IMG/VR virus record: IMGVR_UViG_3300025886_000118
Span: 1 to 27,751 of that record
Direction: 5' to 3' (one strand)
Origin: a virus
DNA length: 27,751 nt
Shown: positions 7,784-17,262 of the stretch, in pieces
Layout of the letters: every line of letters starts with the position of its first letter
Numbering within the stretch: position 1 is the stretch's first letter
The notes under the pieces: model-generated
Told to the model about the DNA's origin: nothing
The model's database searches: none
What the model saw: only the letters and a program-made list of their open reading frames with translations
Translations under genes and position numbers: made by a program

Positions 7784-8866
7784 ATGGGACTTATAACAGA
7801 AACTAATGCTCAATACTACTCTGGTCAACAAGCTTTCATTGGTGATAATACCACAGTGGATTTTAAATGCGCGTTTAACACAGATTTAACTTCTACTAAT
7901 TTTATAGTTAAAGTTAATGGTAGTTTAGTAACTAACTACACTTTACAAGCGGAAAATATTGTAAGATTTGCAGCTGCGCCAGCTACTAATGATACTATAG
8001 TAGTAGAACTTAATAAAGCCGCTATTGAAAACAATTATGGTAGCTACGAATATATAAGTTTAAATAATATTATAAACAACTTTATAGTAGCTTATATTGG
8101 TGTTGGAAAATTAATACCATCTGCTAAAAGAACTGATATAATGTTTCATGCTAAAAGAGGTTTGCAAGAATTTAGTTACGATACATTAAAAAGTATTAAA
8201 TCACAAGAATTAACTATACCACCAAGCTTATCTATAGTTATACCACAAGACTATGTTAACTATGTTAAATGTTCTTGGATAGATAATGCTGGAGCTAAAC
8301 ATATCATATACCCAACTAGAGTAACTTCTAATCCAACTGAACTACCTTTACAAGATAATGATGGTATACCTTCTCAAGATAGTGATGGAGAAAACACTTT
8401 AGCTAATCAATCATTAACTGAAGAAAAATGGAAAAACAGATCTTTAACTACAGACTTTCAACCAAATGACTATAGAGATTCTACTAACGAAGGTTTAATA
8501 GGCCAAAGATATGGATTACAACCTGAAGAAGCTCAAGTAAACGGTATGTTTACTATAAACGAAAGAACAGGTACTTTTTCTTTCTCAAGTGATTTAGCAG
8601 GTAAATTAATTATATTAGAATATATATCTGATGGTTTAGCTGTAGACTTAGACATGAAGCTACCTAAAATGGCAGAACAAGCTATGTATATGCATATAGC
8701 TTATTCAATATTATCAGGTAGGGCAGGTATTCCAGAATATGTAGTAAATAGATTCAAAAGAGATCGTTCTAGCGCTCTTAGAAACGCTAAAATACGTTTA
8801 AGCAATATAAAGATAGAAGAGATCTCTCAAGTGTTTAGAAACAAATCTAAATGGATTAAACATTAA
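7784..8866 (+). CDS. Second neck/tail ring protein with N-terminal fibre-like beta module
   Basis: The 360-residue product has two parts. Residues about 10-76 form a beta module of the kind seen at the start of phage tail fibres (GQQAF, then FIVKVNGSLVTNYTL, then FAAAPATNDTIVVEL). From residue 88 a conserved neck-protein core begins: YISLNNIINNFIVAYIGVGK, RTDIMFHAKRGLQEFSYDT (117-134) and PQDYVNYVKCSWIDNAGAKH (154-173). I recall this core from structural proteins of crAss-like and flavophage podoviruses. A helical C-terminus is rich in Arg/Lys (YVVNRFKRDRSSALRNAKIR), suitable for packing against a neighbour ring. It probably forms a ring between portal and tail hub. It is tightly packed with its neighbours (3 and 2 bases), so the neck proteins should be made together. 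Exact ring position cannot be told from sequence. Confidence 0.72.
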   Translation: MGLITETNAQYYSGQQAFIGDNTTVDFKCAFNTDLTSTNFIVKVNGSLVTNYTLQAENIVRFAAAPATNDTIVVELNKAAIENNYGSYEYISLNNIINNFIVAYIGVGKLIPSAKRTDIMFHAKRGLQEFSYDTLKSIKSQELTIPPSLSIVIPQDYVNYVKCSWIDNAGAKHIIYPTRVTSNPTELPLQDNDGIPSQDSDGENTLANQSLTEEKWKNRSLTTDFQPNDYRDSTNEGLIGQRYGLQPEEAQVNGMFTINERTGTFSFSSDLAGKLIILEYISDGLAVDLDMKLPKMAEQAMYMHIAYSILSGRAGIPEYVVNRFKRDRSSALRNAKIRLSNIKIEEISQVFRNKSKWIKH

Positions 8867-8868
8867 GT

Positions 8869-11800
8869 ATGCCAGAAATTAAAAATACTTTTTTAAAGTC
8901 TAAGATGAATAAAGACTTAGACGCTAGACTTATACCAAATGGAGAATATAGAGAAGGTCAGAATATAAGTGTTAGCACTTCTGAAGGTTCAGACGTTGGC
9001 GCTTTGGAAAATATAAGAGGTAATATTAAAGTTACTGATTTTAATTTAACAGGAAACAACTTAGAAATAATAGGTTACTATGCTGATGTTTCAAATAATA
9101 GAATTTATTTTTTTATAACAAACTTTTCAGATTCATCTATAGATTCTTTAAGAAACTACTCATCTCCTAGTAAGACTATAACTTTGAGCGGTGTAACAAG
9201 TACTATATCTGGAGCTGATCATTATATATGTTATTGCGAAATACCTAGCTTTCAAAACACGTTTGATGTTGAAAATATTGTTTTCAAAACATTAGTAACT
9301 GGCACTTTTTTAAATTTTTCTAAAACACATCCTATATTAGGTGTTAATTTATTGGAAAATTTATTGTTTTGGACAGATAACAGAAATCAACCAAGAAAAA
9401 TAAACGTTGAAAAAGCAATAAGTAATTCAAGCTACTATAACTCAGAAGACAATGTTTCCGTAGCTAAATATGCTCCTTTTAGCCCTATAAGTTTTTTAAA
9501 AAATACCACTGGTGTAGCTGAATCAACTTTGATAAATGAAAAAGATGAATGGCTAGCTCCTTTTTTTGGATTACCAGGACAAATAGAAGATAGAAATGCT
9601 GGTGCTCCAATTGACGACGTTTTACTTTTTGGTAATTCCGCAGGTAGGTTAACAGACCACTTACCAGCTGGAACACCACCTTATGATATAAGAATAACAA
9701 GCGCTGGAGAACCTAACAAAGGCGAAGCTATTGTTAAAAGCATAGTTGCTGACGTTGCCGGGGACTTTATATACATAAAGTCAACATCTGGAGCAGATAT
9801 TAACGATATAGCTACAACTTTAGGATGGTCAAATGGTACTTTCTTGTTTCAGTTAAAAAATCCTAATTATAATGCTAGTTTTGCTGGAGATAAAAACTTG
9901 TTAGAAAACAAGTTTGTTAGATTTAGTTATAGATTTAAATATGACGAAAATGATTACTCATTAACGGCTCCTTTTTCTCAACATGCTTTTGTTCCTAAGC
10001 AGTACGGTTATTTTGTTGGCATAGACAGTGATGAAGCTAGAGAGTCTAGTATTGTTAGTTTTATGGAAAATCAAATTACAACAGCCGGATTAGTAATTGA
10101 ATTACCACACTCACCTGATATAATAGAGGAAAAATTAAAAGTAAGTGAAATACAACTGCTTTACAAAGCCTCTGATGAACAGAGCTTAAAAGTGATAAAA
10201 GATTTAAAAATTAAAGATATAACAGGTTCTGTTGGAGGTTTATCAATAAAATCAGCTGGAAGTAACTACGGTGTAGGAACATTTAATAATGTTTCTTTAG
10301 GAGGCGGGAGCGGTAGTGGCGCTAAAGCAACCATAGTTATCGATGGCGCTGGAAGAGTTACTTCAGCAACTATAACAATTTCTGGTGAGGGTTATTTAGA
10401 TGAAGATGTTTTAACAGTTCCACCACTCGCTACTTCCCCTACCACACCTAGTGGTTCTGGAGGAGAGTTAAATATCACATTATCTAATACTATAATTTAT
10501 AAATATTCTTCTGAAAAACCGACAAAAGTACTTCCAGAAAAAGAAATAGTAAGAGTTAGCGATATAATACCATTAAGAGCTGCTACACAAGAAGTTGTAG
10601 GTAATAGAATTATTTATGGTAATTTTTTACAAAATAAAACAACACCTGATTCTTTAAGGTATTCAGTTTCTAAAGTTAACAAAGGTACTAATTCTTCAAA
10701 CGTTAAAAAAGAATTAATAAATCATAATTTAAAACAAAATAGATCTTATCAAGTAGGTGTAGTTCTTCAAGATAGATATGGTAGAGCTTCTAATGTTATT
10801 TTAAGCGATAATGAATTAAATTTTAATTCTAGTTTTTTTAGTAATTACAGCAACGGAGGTACAGATCCTTTAACATGGGGTGGTGATTCTCTAAAAGTTG
10901 AATTTGATGAATTAATACCATCACAAAAAACAAATGATTATATTGGTATTTGGAATCAAGATACTAACCCATTAGGTTGGTATACTTACAAGTTAGTTGT
11001 AAAACAACAAGAACAAGATTATTACAATATATATACCGCAGGTAATGTTAGTGGTAATTTTGATTTTGAAGAATATGAAACACCAATATCTTATTCTAAT
11101 ACAGAGTCTGTTTCTCAAATAGCTTTATTTAATGACAATATAAATAAAATTCCAAGAAACTTAAAAGAAGTAGGTCCTTCTGATAAGATATATAGTTCAA
11201 GTACTATATTATATAATAGAGTTAAACAAACACATAGAGGAAGCGATAATTCGCCGGCTATAGCTAATATTAGCGAGCAAAATAGAAACCCTAGCAAAAT
11301 AGAAATAACAAATATTAAACCTTTTAGAGAAATTGGAGATTGGACTACTAAGAAGAATATAGATATGCATTACATAAACTCTATAAATGCTTCACACACT
11401 CAATATGATTTAGATACATTTATATATCCAGGTTATGAAGGTACTGTCGATCCATTCTTTATGAAGAATAATAAAAACCCTTTAATAGCTACTTTAAAAA
11501 CAAACACTAGACTAGGGTATATAGCAACTTCTCAACAAAGATCTGAACAAGGTAATACTGATATTTTTGCTAAAAAATTAAATATTTTTGAAACAGATCC
11601 TTTTAAATCTTCAATAGATATATATTATGAAACATCTACTTCTGGTCTAATATCTGATTTTAATAACAATGTAGATGCTGGTTTTGGTACTCCAGCTCCA
11701 GGTGGTTTAACAGATATAAATATTCAGTTTAGAGAATCAACTACCTCTCCAGTAGATGTAAGTAATACTTTTCAAATAGTAAACACTCAAGGTCAACCTT

Positions 11801-12945
11801 TAAATAATGCTACATGTAGAGTACTAACTCCTGAAATATTTACTATAAATTCTAATGGTCAAAGATCTCAAGTTTTACCATCACCTGTTACCCTTCAAGA
11901 GATTCAAGCAGCTGCGCTACCTAGTACTCCTCCAATTTACAAGCTAACCAGCGCAAATACAGAAATTTTTAACTCTTTATCTACAACATTAAATAACTAT
12001 ATAATTAAATTTACTTTAAAAGTAGATGGATTTGCCGATGTTACTGTAGAAGAAGAATTTAACCTAACAAACGTTAAGCCATCTATATATAAAATAATGT
12101 CTTCTGAGCTTACTTTTAATGATGGGGGTTTTGAAAGTACAGACCCTTCAGCTGGTGACTTTTGGTTTGATGGAAACTTTATAGATAATGGAGGTTTGCA
12201 AGCTTTTTTAGATAGCGACGAAAATAACCCTATTGATGTAGTTAATTACGCTGGTAATGACTATAACAATGCTTATGTTTTAAATCAAAATTATATAGTA
12301 AAAAGCCAAAACGAAATCCAAAGAGGTGTTAACGGTCCAGTACCTGTTTCAAGTAGCTTAAACATTGCTGGAGGAGAAGCTTTTGAATACTCAGTAGCGC
12401 AAACTCTTCCTTCAGGAGGGAATATACTATATCTATCTTCTTTGTATTACTCACCGCTAGATATTTGTTACTTTGGATTTACTACTAATGGCGCTGAATT
12501 AATATCTTCTTTTTCAGAGACTAACGATGCTAAGTTTGTTAATACAGGTAATGTGTTGGGTACAAAAGATGAAGGTGTAAGAGCTAAAATATTATCAGTT
12601 GATAGATACAATGCTAGATTTAATGGTGGAAATTCTAAAATTTACTGTACTGATTCAAGTAGCGGTGTTAATAAAATTAACGACTTTACAATAAAAGATA
12701 TACAAAGTGGACCAACAACAAATTTATCCACAGACAGAGCAGGTGGTATTTACCCTACTGTTTCTTACATAGGGGGAGCATTTCAAAATAGTGATTTTGT
12801 AGTTGGCAGTAATCCTTTTACTGGATGGAGAGGAGCTTATATGTATTATATAAAACTAGGTATTACAGACGCTAGTGACGCTGCTGGTTCTTTACCTAGC
12901 TTACCATACTATGTTAAATTAGTTATTTATAATAATTTTTCTTAA
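8869..12945 (+). CDS. Large tail stabilisation/structural protein
   Basis: The 1358-residue product opens with KMNKDLDARLIPNGEYREG (12-30) and SEGSDVGALENIRGN (38-52), a signature I associate with the tail stabilisation proteins of crAss-like and marine Bacteroidota podoviruses. The family-like core seems to run to about residue 932, where ETSTSGLISDFN occurs. Within it, residues about 452-541 are a Gly/Ser/Val-rich beta module (GGGSGSGAKATIVIDGAGRV) related to the one inserted in the 341-aa neck protein at 6755. Residues 933-1358 appear to be an added C-terminal region of beta-rich, Asn/Ser/Gly-rich sequence, first Ig- or cadherin-like in look, which could be surface exposed. No membrane segment or signal peptide was seen. 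It starts 2 bases after the previous stop. The role in the short tail is inferred from the signature and neighbours. Confidence 0.75.
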   Translation: MPEIKNTFLKSKMNKDLDARLIPNGEYREGQNISVSTSEGSDVGALENIRGNIKVTDFNLTGNNLEIIGYYADVSNNRIYFFITNFSDSSIDSLRNYSSPSKTITLSGVTSTISGADHYICYCEIPSFQNTFDVENIVFKTLVTGTFLNFSKTHPILGVNLLENLLFWTDNRNQPRKINVEKAISNSSYYNSEDNVSVAKYAPFSPISFLKNTTGVAESTLINEKDEWLAPFFGLPGQIEDRNAGAPIDDVLLFGNSAGRLTDHLPAGTPPYDIRITSAGEPNKGEAIVKSIVADVAGDFIYIKSTSGADINDIATTLGWSNGTFLFQLKNPNYNASFAGDKNLLENKFVRFSYRFKYDENDYSLTAPFSQHAFVPKQYGYFVGIDSDEARESSIVSFMENQITTAGLVIELPHSPDIIEEKLKVSEIQLLYKASDEQSLKVIKDLKIKDITGSVGGLSIKSAGSNYGVGTFNNVSLGGGSGSGAKATIVIDGAGRVTSATITISGEGYLDEDVLTVPPLATSPTTPSGSGGELNITLSNTIIYKYSSEKPTKVLPEKEIVRVSDIIPLRAATQEVVGNRIIYGNFLQNKTTPDSLRYSVSKVNKGTNSSNVKKELINHNLKQNRSYQVGVVLQDRYGRASNVILSDNELNFNSSFFSNYSNGGTDPLTWGGDSLKVEFDELIPSQKTNDYIGIWNQDTNPLGWYTYKLVVKQQEQDYYNIYTAGNVSGNFDFEEYETPISYSNTESVSQIALFNDNINKIPRNLKEVGPSDKIYSSSTILYNRVKQTHRGSDNSPAIANISEQNRNPSKIEITNIKPFREIGDWTTKKNIDMHYINSINASHTQYDLDTFIYPGYEGTVDPFFMKNNKNPLIATLKTNTRLGYIATSQQRSEQGNTDIFAKKLNIFETDPFKSSIDIYYETSTSGLISDFNNNVDAGFGTPAPGGLTDINIQFRESTTSPVDVSNTFQIVNTQGQPLNNATCRVLTPEIFTINSNGQRSQVLPSPVTLQEIQAAALPSTPPIYKLTSANTEIFNSLSTTLNNYIIKFTLKVDGFADVTVEEEFNLTNVKPSIYKIMSSELTFNDGGFESTDPSAGDFWFDGNFIDNGGLQAFLDSDENNPIDVVNYAGNDYNNAYVLNQNYIVKSQNEIQRGVNGPVPVSSSLNIAGGEAFEYSVAQTLPSGGNILYLSSLYYSPLDICYFGFTTNGAELISSFSETNDAKFVNTGNVLGTKDEGVRAKILSVDRYNARFNGGNSKIYCTDSSSGVNKINDFTIKDIQSGPTTNLSTDRAGGIYPTVSYIGGAFQNSDFVVGSNPFTGWRGAYMYYIKLGITDASDAAGSLPSLPYYVKLVIYNNFS

Positions 12946-12954
12946 ACTCTAAAC

Positions 12955-14838
12955 ATGGCTTATCAATTAGAAGTAAAATATTATAACTCGTTTTGGTTAA
13001 AACAGATTACAACACCTTTAGTAGCTAATGCTACTAGTACAGGTAATAGATATGTTAGTCTTTTTCCAGGTGTAGAAGGCTTGAGTTTTAATAACAGTAC
13101 TAATGAAGGTTTTCCAAATTTTCCTCAACCAACTGGCAATGTCAAACCTTATTCAAATGTTTATTCAGGAGACAATGACAATTATAATGTTACTAATGGA
13201 TCAAATTATATAGTAGAAGAGTCTAGAATAAGAGGTGGATATAACAATACTCAAGTTGACTTAGGAGTAAGAGCATATTTAAAAGAAGATTCTAATAGTG
13301 TTAGATATAGAAATAGTAGCTTAGTTTATTCTGGAATTTTTAATAATAGAACAAACACAAATAATACAAATGTTTTTTCTGTAGCTGAAGATATAACAAA
13401 AACAGTAGATCCTCATAATGGTTCTGTTCAATTAATTCATGCTATGGATAATAACTTAACTATATTTCAAGAAAATAAAGTTAGCCAAGCTTTAATAGAT
13501 AAAGACGCTATATACTCAGCTGAAGGAACATCTATAAAAACTGTTTCAAATGTTGTAATAGGTCAGGTTACTCCTTACTCGGGTGAATATGGTATAAGTA
13601 GAAATCCAGAAAGTTTTGCTAGTTTTGGTTTTAGAAGATATTTTTCAGATAAAGATAGAAACGCGGTAATGAGATTATCAAGAGATGGTTTAACTGAAAT
13701 ATCTCAATATGGCATGAAGGATCATTTTAGAGATGAAATGGCTAAAATATCTGATAAAGTAGTTGTTTTTTCCGAAAGATACCCTATAGCTTACAACACG
13801 AACACAGGATACATTACTCAAGGCCCTTTTACTTTGCTGCCTGATCCACCTGGCCCAGCTCTTATAGAAGCTCCTTTAGGAAACTTTGTTGCTTTGGCGG
13901 TCTTTGATGTAAATCAAATAAAAGCTGAAATAGGTTCTCAAGTTCAAGTTAACTGGGATTATAACACTGATCCAGATGACTGGGTAGATTTAAATGTTTT
14001 TGTTACTGGATTTGGAACTAGAAGTGATTATGGAGCTGTTGTTTATCTTAGCTCTGGTAAAATAGGAGATGGATTTCTTCCACAGACAGGTATAAGCCCT
14101 AGTTTTAGATTTAAAACTTTTAAAAAAGACAAAATACAGGGTGGTTTTGATAATTATAAAAATAACTACGTAATATCCTTACAAAGAAGTTCAGGTAGTA
14201 AAACAACAGAAGAAACAAGTGATTATTATAGTACGCTTGCTTTTGATGAGTCCGTAAGAGGTTGGACTACTTTCTATACTTATAGACCTGGATTTATATT
14301 TAGTTTAAAAAATAATTTTTATACTACAAAAGAAAACTCTCTGTATCTCCACTATGATGATACACAGAGGACAAATACTAATAACTTTTATGGTGTCCAA
14401 TATAGTTCTTCTATAACTTTTGTTTTTAATACTGCTCCTTCTAGTTATAAAAACTTTAAAACTGTTAATTATGAAGGAAGTAGCGGTTGGCAAGTTGATT
14501 CATTTAGATCTGATATAGTTGGAGATATATCAACTAGTCAAGATAATCAAGATGCTGATAGAGATACTTCATCTATTATAAAAAGTTACGAAGAAGGCTT
14601 ATACAAAGATAAAGGTATATTATACAGAGCTGGTTTTAGTAGAAAAGATAATAAATATTTTGCCAACTTAATAAATAACAGCATAGAAAAACCAGAGGAA
14701 ATTGTATTTGGATCTTCTATGACAGGTATAAAAGGACATTTTGCCACAGTTAAAATGTCAATTGACTCATCGACTAACTTTGGTGGAACTAAAGAGTTAT
14801 TTGCTGTATCAACAGAATTTGTAGTATCATCAAGATAA
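12955..14838 (+). CDS. Tail stabilisation (nozzle/muzzle-type) protein
   Basis: The 627-residue product contains a run of blocks I recall from the stabilisation proteins of crAss-like and marine flavophages: VDLGVRAYLKEDSN (101-114), LVYSGIFNNRTNTNNTNVFS (123-142), VDPHNGSVQLIHAMDNNLTI (151-170), FQENKVSQALIDKDAIYSAE (171-190), EYGISRNPESFASFGF (211-226) and RLSRDGLTEISQYGMKDHFR (240-259). Further on, RGWTTFYTYRP and LYLHYDD are the kind of blade-like repeats seen in tail nozzle proteins such as those of T7 and P22. It probably builds the distal part of the short tail. It follows the 1358-aa protein by 9 bases; the two look like partners, not halves of one broken gene, because each has its own start and compact family signature. 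Confidence 0.8.
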   Translation: MAYQLEVKYYNSFWLKQITTPLVANATSTGNRYVSLFPGVEGLSFNNSTNEGFPNFPQPTGNVKPYSNVYSGDNDNYNVTNGSNYIVEESRIRGGYNNTQVDLGVRAYLKEDSNSVRYRNSSLVYSGIFNNRTNTNNTNVFSVAEDITKTVDPHNGSVQLIHAMDNNLTIFQENKVSQALIDKDAIYSAEGTSIKTVSNVVIGQVTPYSGEYGISRNPESFASFGFRRYFSDKDRNAVMRLSRDGLTEISQYGMKDHFRDEMAKISDKVVVFSERYPIAYNTNTGYITQGPFTLLPDPPGPALIEAPLGNFVALAVFDVNQIKAEIGSQVQVNWDYNTDPDDWVDLNVFVTGFGTRSDYGAVVYLSSGKIGDGFLPQTGISPSFRFKTFKKDKIQGGFDNYKNNYVISLQRSSGSKTTEETSDYYSTLAFDESVRGWTTFYTYRPGFIFSLKNNFYTTKENSLYLHYDDTQRTNTNNFYGVQYSSSITFVFNTAPSSYKNFKTVNYEGSSGWQVDSFRSDIVGDISTSQDNQDADRDTSSIIKSYEEGLYKDKGILYRAGFSRKDNKYFANLINNSIEKPEEIVFGSSMTGIKGHFATVKMSIDSSTNFGGTKELFAVSTEFVVSSR

Positions 14839-14844
14839 AATATT

Positions 14845-15852
14845 ATGGGATTAGAAAAATATAAAGGTAAAAACATAGACCAAGCTATACAGCTTAATGA
14901 GATTGGAATGCCTAACCAAACATACAATATGTGGGCGGTAGCAGGCGCTGCTGTACCATCTGCTATATTAGGTGTTGATGCTTTTATTAAAAATAGAAAA
15001 GCAAAGACTGATTTAAAAAAGCAACAAGGTTATGTAGATACTCTTATGAAAAACTATATGGAAACTCCTATATATAATCCATATGATAATTTAAGTGTTG
15101 CTACTCAAGCTAATCAGATCAAAATGGAAGAGACTGATAAAGCTTTAGCTAATACACTAGATACATTAAGAGCTCAAGGAGCATCTGCTGGTGGTGCTAC
15201 TGCACTTGCTCAAGCAGCGCTAAGAAGTAAAGCTGGTATTGCAGCTGACATTGAAAAGCAAGAAGTTGGTAATGAAAGACTAAAAGCTCAAGGAGAAATA
15301 ATGGTTCAAAATGCTGAAATGCAAAGAAGAGGTCAGCAAATGGATTACGAGCAAAGTAAAGCTGATCAGCTACGTATGGAGCAATTTGCTTACGGCGAAA
15401 GAGCAGCTGATATGGCTGGAGCATTAGGTAGCTTAGGTTTACAAGCTGCTAGAGGATTAGGTAGTGGAAATCAACAAGGTCAAAGTCAAGTTAGAAGAGA
15501 TCAGTCGTTAATAGACTCTCAAATAGCTACAGGTAATCAAGTGACAAGCGGTGTTGACGTAGATGCATTAACTAGAAGCCAACCACAAGATATACAAGAA
15601 GAAATAAATTTAAATATTATTGACGAACAAGATCAACCAGTGTTTGAAGACGTAGGAAGCATGGGTATTGTTACTGGTAATCAAGCTATGTCAGCATTTC
15701 CAGGAAAAGGCATGATGCCTGTTGATCAAGCACAATTTGGCCAAACAACTTCAATGGGTTATGTAACTATAAATGGAGAAAAAGTTCCTTACGAAGACTT
15801 ACAAGACGGGCCTGGGGGAGTAGGTAAGATTATGAAAAGAAAAATACAATAA
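14845..15852 (+). CDS. Small internal virion protein (T7 gp14-like position)
   Basis: The 335-residue product has one hydrophobic stretch near the N-terminus (WAVAGAAVPSAILGVDAFI, 30-48), then basic residues and a long Ala/Gln/Glu-rich helical region (about 55-200). The central motif RAQGASAGGATALAQAALRS (109-128) followed by IAADIEKQE is one I recall from internal virion proteins of marine podoviruses. The last third is loose, Gln/Asp/Gly-rich. It heads a run of three genes separated by only 2 and 1 bases and ending with a giant protein, the same order of small, middle and giant as the T7 gp14-gp15-gp16 ejection set. By that analogy it may form the outer-membrane part of the ejection channel; this is inference, not shown by homology. 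Confidence 0.65.
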   Translation: MGLEKYKGKNIDQAIQLNEIGMPNQTYNMWAVAGAAVPSAILGVDAFIKNRKAKTDLKKQQGYVDTLMKNYMETPIYNPYDNLSVATQANQIKMEETDKALANTLDTLRAQGASAGGATALAQAALRSKAGIAADIEKQEVGNERLKAQGEIMVQNAEMQRRGQQMDYEQSKADQLRMEQFAYGERAADMAGALGSLGLQAARGLGSGNQQGQSQVRRDQSLIDSQIATGNQVTSGVDVDALTRSQPQDIQEEINLNIIDEQDQPVFEDVGSMGIVTGNQAMSAFPGKGMMPVDQAQFGQTTSMGYVTINGEKVPYEDLQDGPGGVGKIMKRKIQ

Positions 15853-15854
15853 AC

Positions 15855-17261
15855 ATGCCAAGAGTAAAAACAATAAGTCCAGGTAGATTAACTGGAGTAA
15901 GTGGATTAACAAGAGAAGCAGCTAGACAAGTAGGTAGGCAAAAAGATATTGAATATCAATTTGAATTACAAGATTGGAGAGCAGAAAAAGCAAAGCTTGA
16001 AGGTATAAAACAAGAGCAGTTAAATTACTTAGATCAAAAAATGAAAATGATAGCTGGTGAAGAACAAGCCGGTGGAGCAACTTTTGATGAAGGATTTAAA
16101 AAAGCTCAGATGGATCAAGCTAAAGAATATGCTAGTATTGTATCTGATATTAAGCTTGGTAATATAGATGCAGGAGACGGTTATGCTAAACTAGCAGTGT
16201 TTGATCAATCATTAAAAAACATAGAAACTGCAATACCAAATATAAACGCTTTTAGTAAAAGACTTCAAGATGCAATGAATAAAGAAGAAGGTGAAGTTGG
16301 TTCTTTTGTATATGATGGTTCTGGAAAAACTTTTGAAATAGCTCAACTATTTAACGACATGTATTCACCTACTAGAAGTGGTAATGTATCTACAGTTATT
16401 GAAGATGGTAAAACTTTTTTAGTACATAAAGATGGACAAAAAATATCTATAGAAGGTTTAAATGCTATAATGAGTGGTGAAAACCCTGATTATCCTATAA
16501 ACTTTGTTGAAGATCCAAGAGAAGCTTTACAAGCTGTTCATGATGTAATGATGAAAGAAAATGAAAGCAAATTTAAAATTAGAAAAGGAACTCAAGTAAA
16601 AGATTCAAAAGGTCGAACAATTACTACAAAAAAAGATCAATTTTACTTAAAAAAAGGTTCAAACTATGATTCTATGCTAAGTGAAGCTGTTGTTCCTATA
16701 TTAAATGATGATCAAAAAATGAAAGGTTTTTGGTTGAATTTAGGTGGTGAAGGAAGTTGGAATAACAGTGAGGAACAAAGAGAAATAGCTCAACAAGCTT
16801 TGGTTGATATGGCTAGAAATTCATTTGGACCTAAAAACGATGTATTAACTATAGATGTTTCTTTACCCAAAAGCGATGAAGAAGGTGATGATGACGATGA
16901 CAAAAACTCAAAAAGCTTGTCATATACCAGCTGGATAGATGAAAACTTAAAAGGCTCGTCAACAATTACTACGAATATGGGTGGTCAAAAAGAAACAAAA
17001 ATGATGCCAATGCCTCCAACAAAAAAGAAAGTGAGAATCATTAAAAAGTTTATAAGTTTAAATCCAGATAAATATGCTTCTGGACAAACACTTATCGATG
17101 CTAAGTTAATGAAGAAAGCTGACCCTAACTCGCTTTATACTAAAGATCAGTATGGTAGATGGAACATATATCCTAATTTTGAAAACTTATTAGAAGACAA
17201 TGAAGCTTTAAATAAAGCCTTCATAAGCGCTACTCCAAAAAAGAAAAAAGCTTACAATTAA
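15855..17261 (+). CDS. Middle internal/ejected virion protein (unrecognised family)
   Basis: The 468-residue product starts with a basic segment (MPRVKTISPGRLTGVSGLTR) and continues with a helical, charged region (about 20-150, including QFELQDWRAEKAKLEGIKQE). The middle is mixed alpha/beta. At about residues 338-352 there is a strongly acidic run (DEEGDDDDD) that could bind divalent metal or be a linker, and the C-terminus ends in PKKKKAYN. No catalytic motif, signal peptide or membrane segment was recognised. Its place between the small Ala/Gln-rich protein and the giant protein, with spacers of 2 and 1 bases, suggests the middle member of an ejection set analogous to T7 gp15. I do not recognise the sequence family itself. 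Confidence 0.58.
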   Translation: MPRVKTISPGRLTGVSGLTREAARQVGRQKDIEYQFELQDWRAEKAKLEGIKQEQLNYLDQKMKMIAGEEQAGGATFDEGFKKAQMDQAKEYASIVSDIKLGNIDAGDGYAKLAVFDQSLKNIETAIPNINAFSKRLQDAMNKEEGEVGSFVYDGSGKTFEIAQLFNDMYSPTRSGNVSTVIEDGKTFLVHKDGQKISIEGLNAIMSGENPDYPINFVEDPREALQAVHDVMMKENESKFKIRKGTQVKDSKGRTITTKKDQFYLKKGSNYDSMLSEAVVPILNDDQKMKGFWLNLGGEGSWNNSEEQREIAQQALVDMARNSFGPKNDVLTIDVSLPKSDEEGDDDDDKNSKSLSYTSWIDENLKGSSTITTNMGGQKETKMMPMPPTKKKVRIIKKFISLNPDKYASGQTLIDAKLMKKADPNSLYTKDQYGRWNIYPNFENLLEDNEALNKAFISATPKKKKAYN

Positions 17262-17262
17262 T

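Noticed and set aside
8869-14838. The 1358-aa and 627-aa tail genes as one gene broken by a frameshift
   Set aside because: The first ends in TAA and the second has its own ATG 9 bases later. Each begins with a recognisable N-terminal pattern (MPEIKNTFLKSKMNKDLD and MAYQLEVKYYNSFW), so they are two genes.
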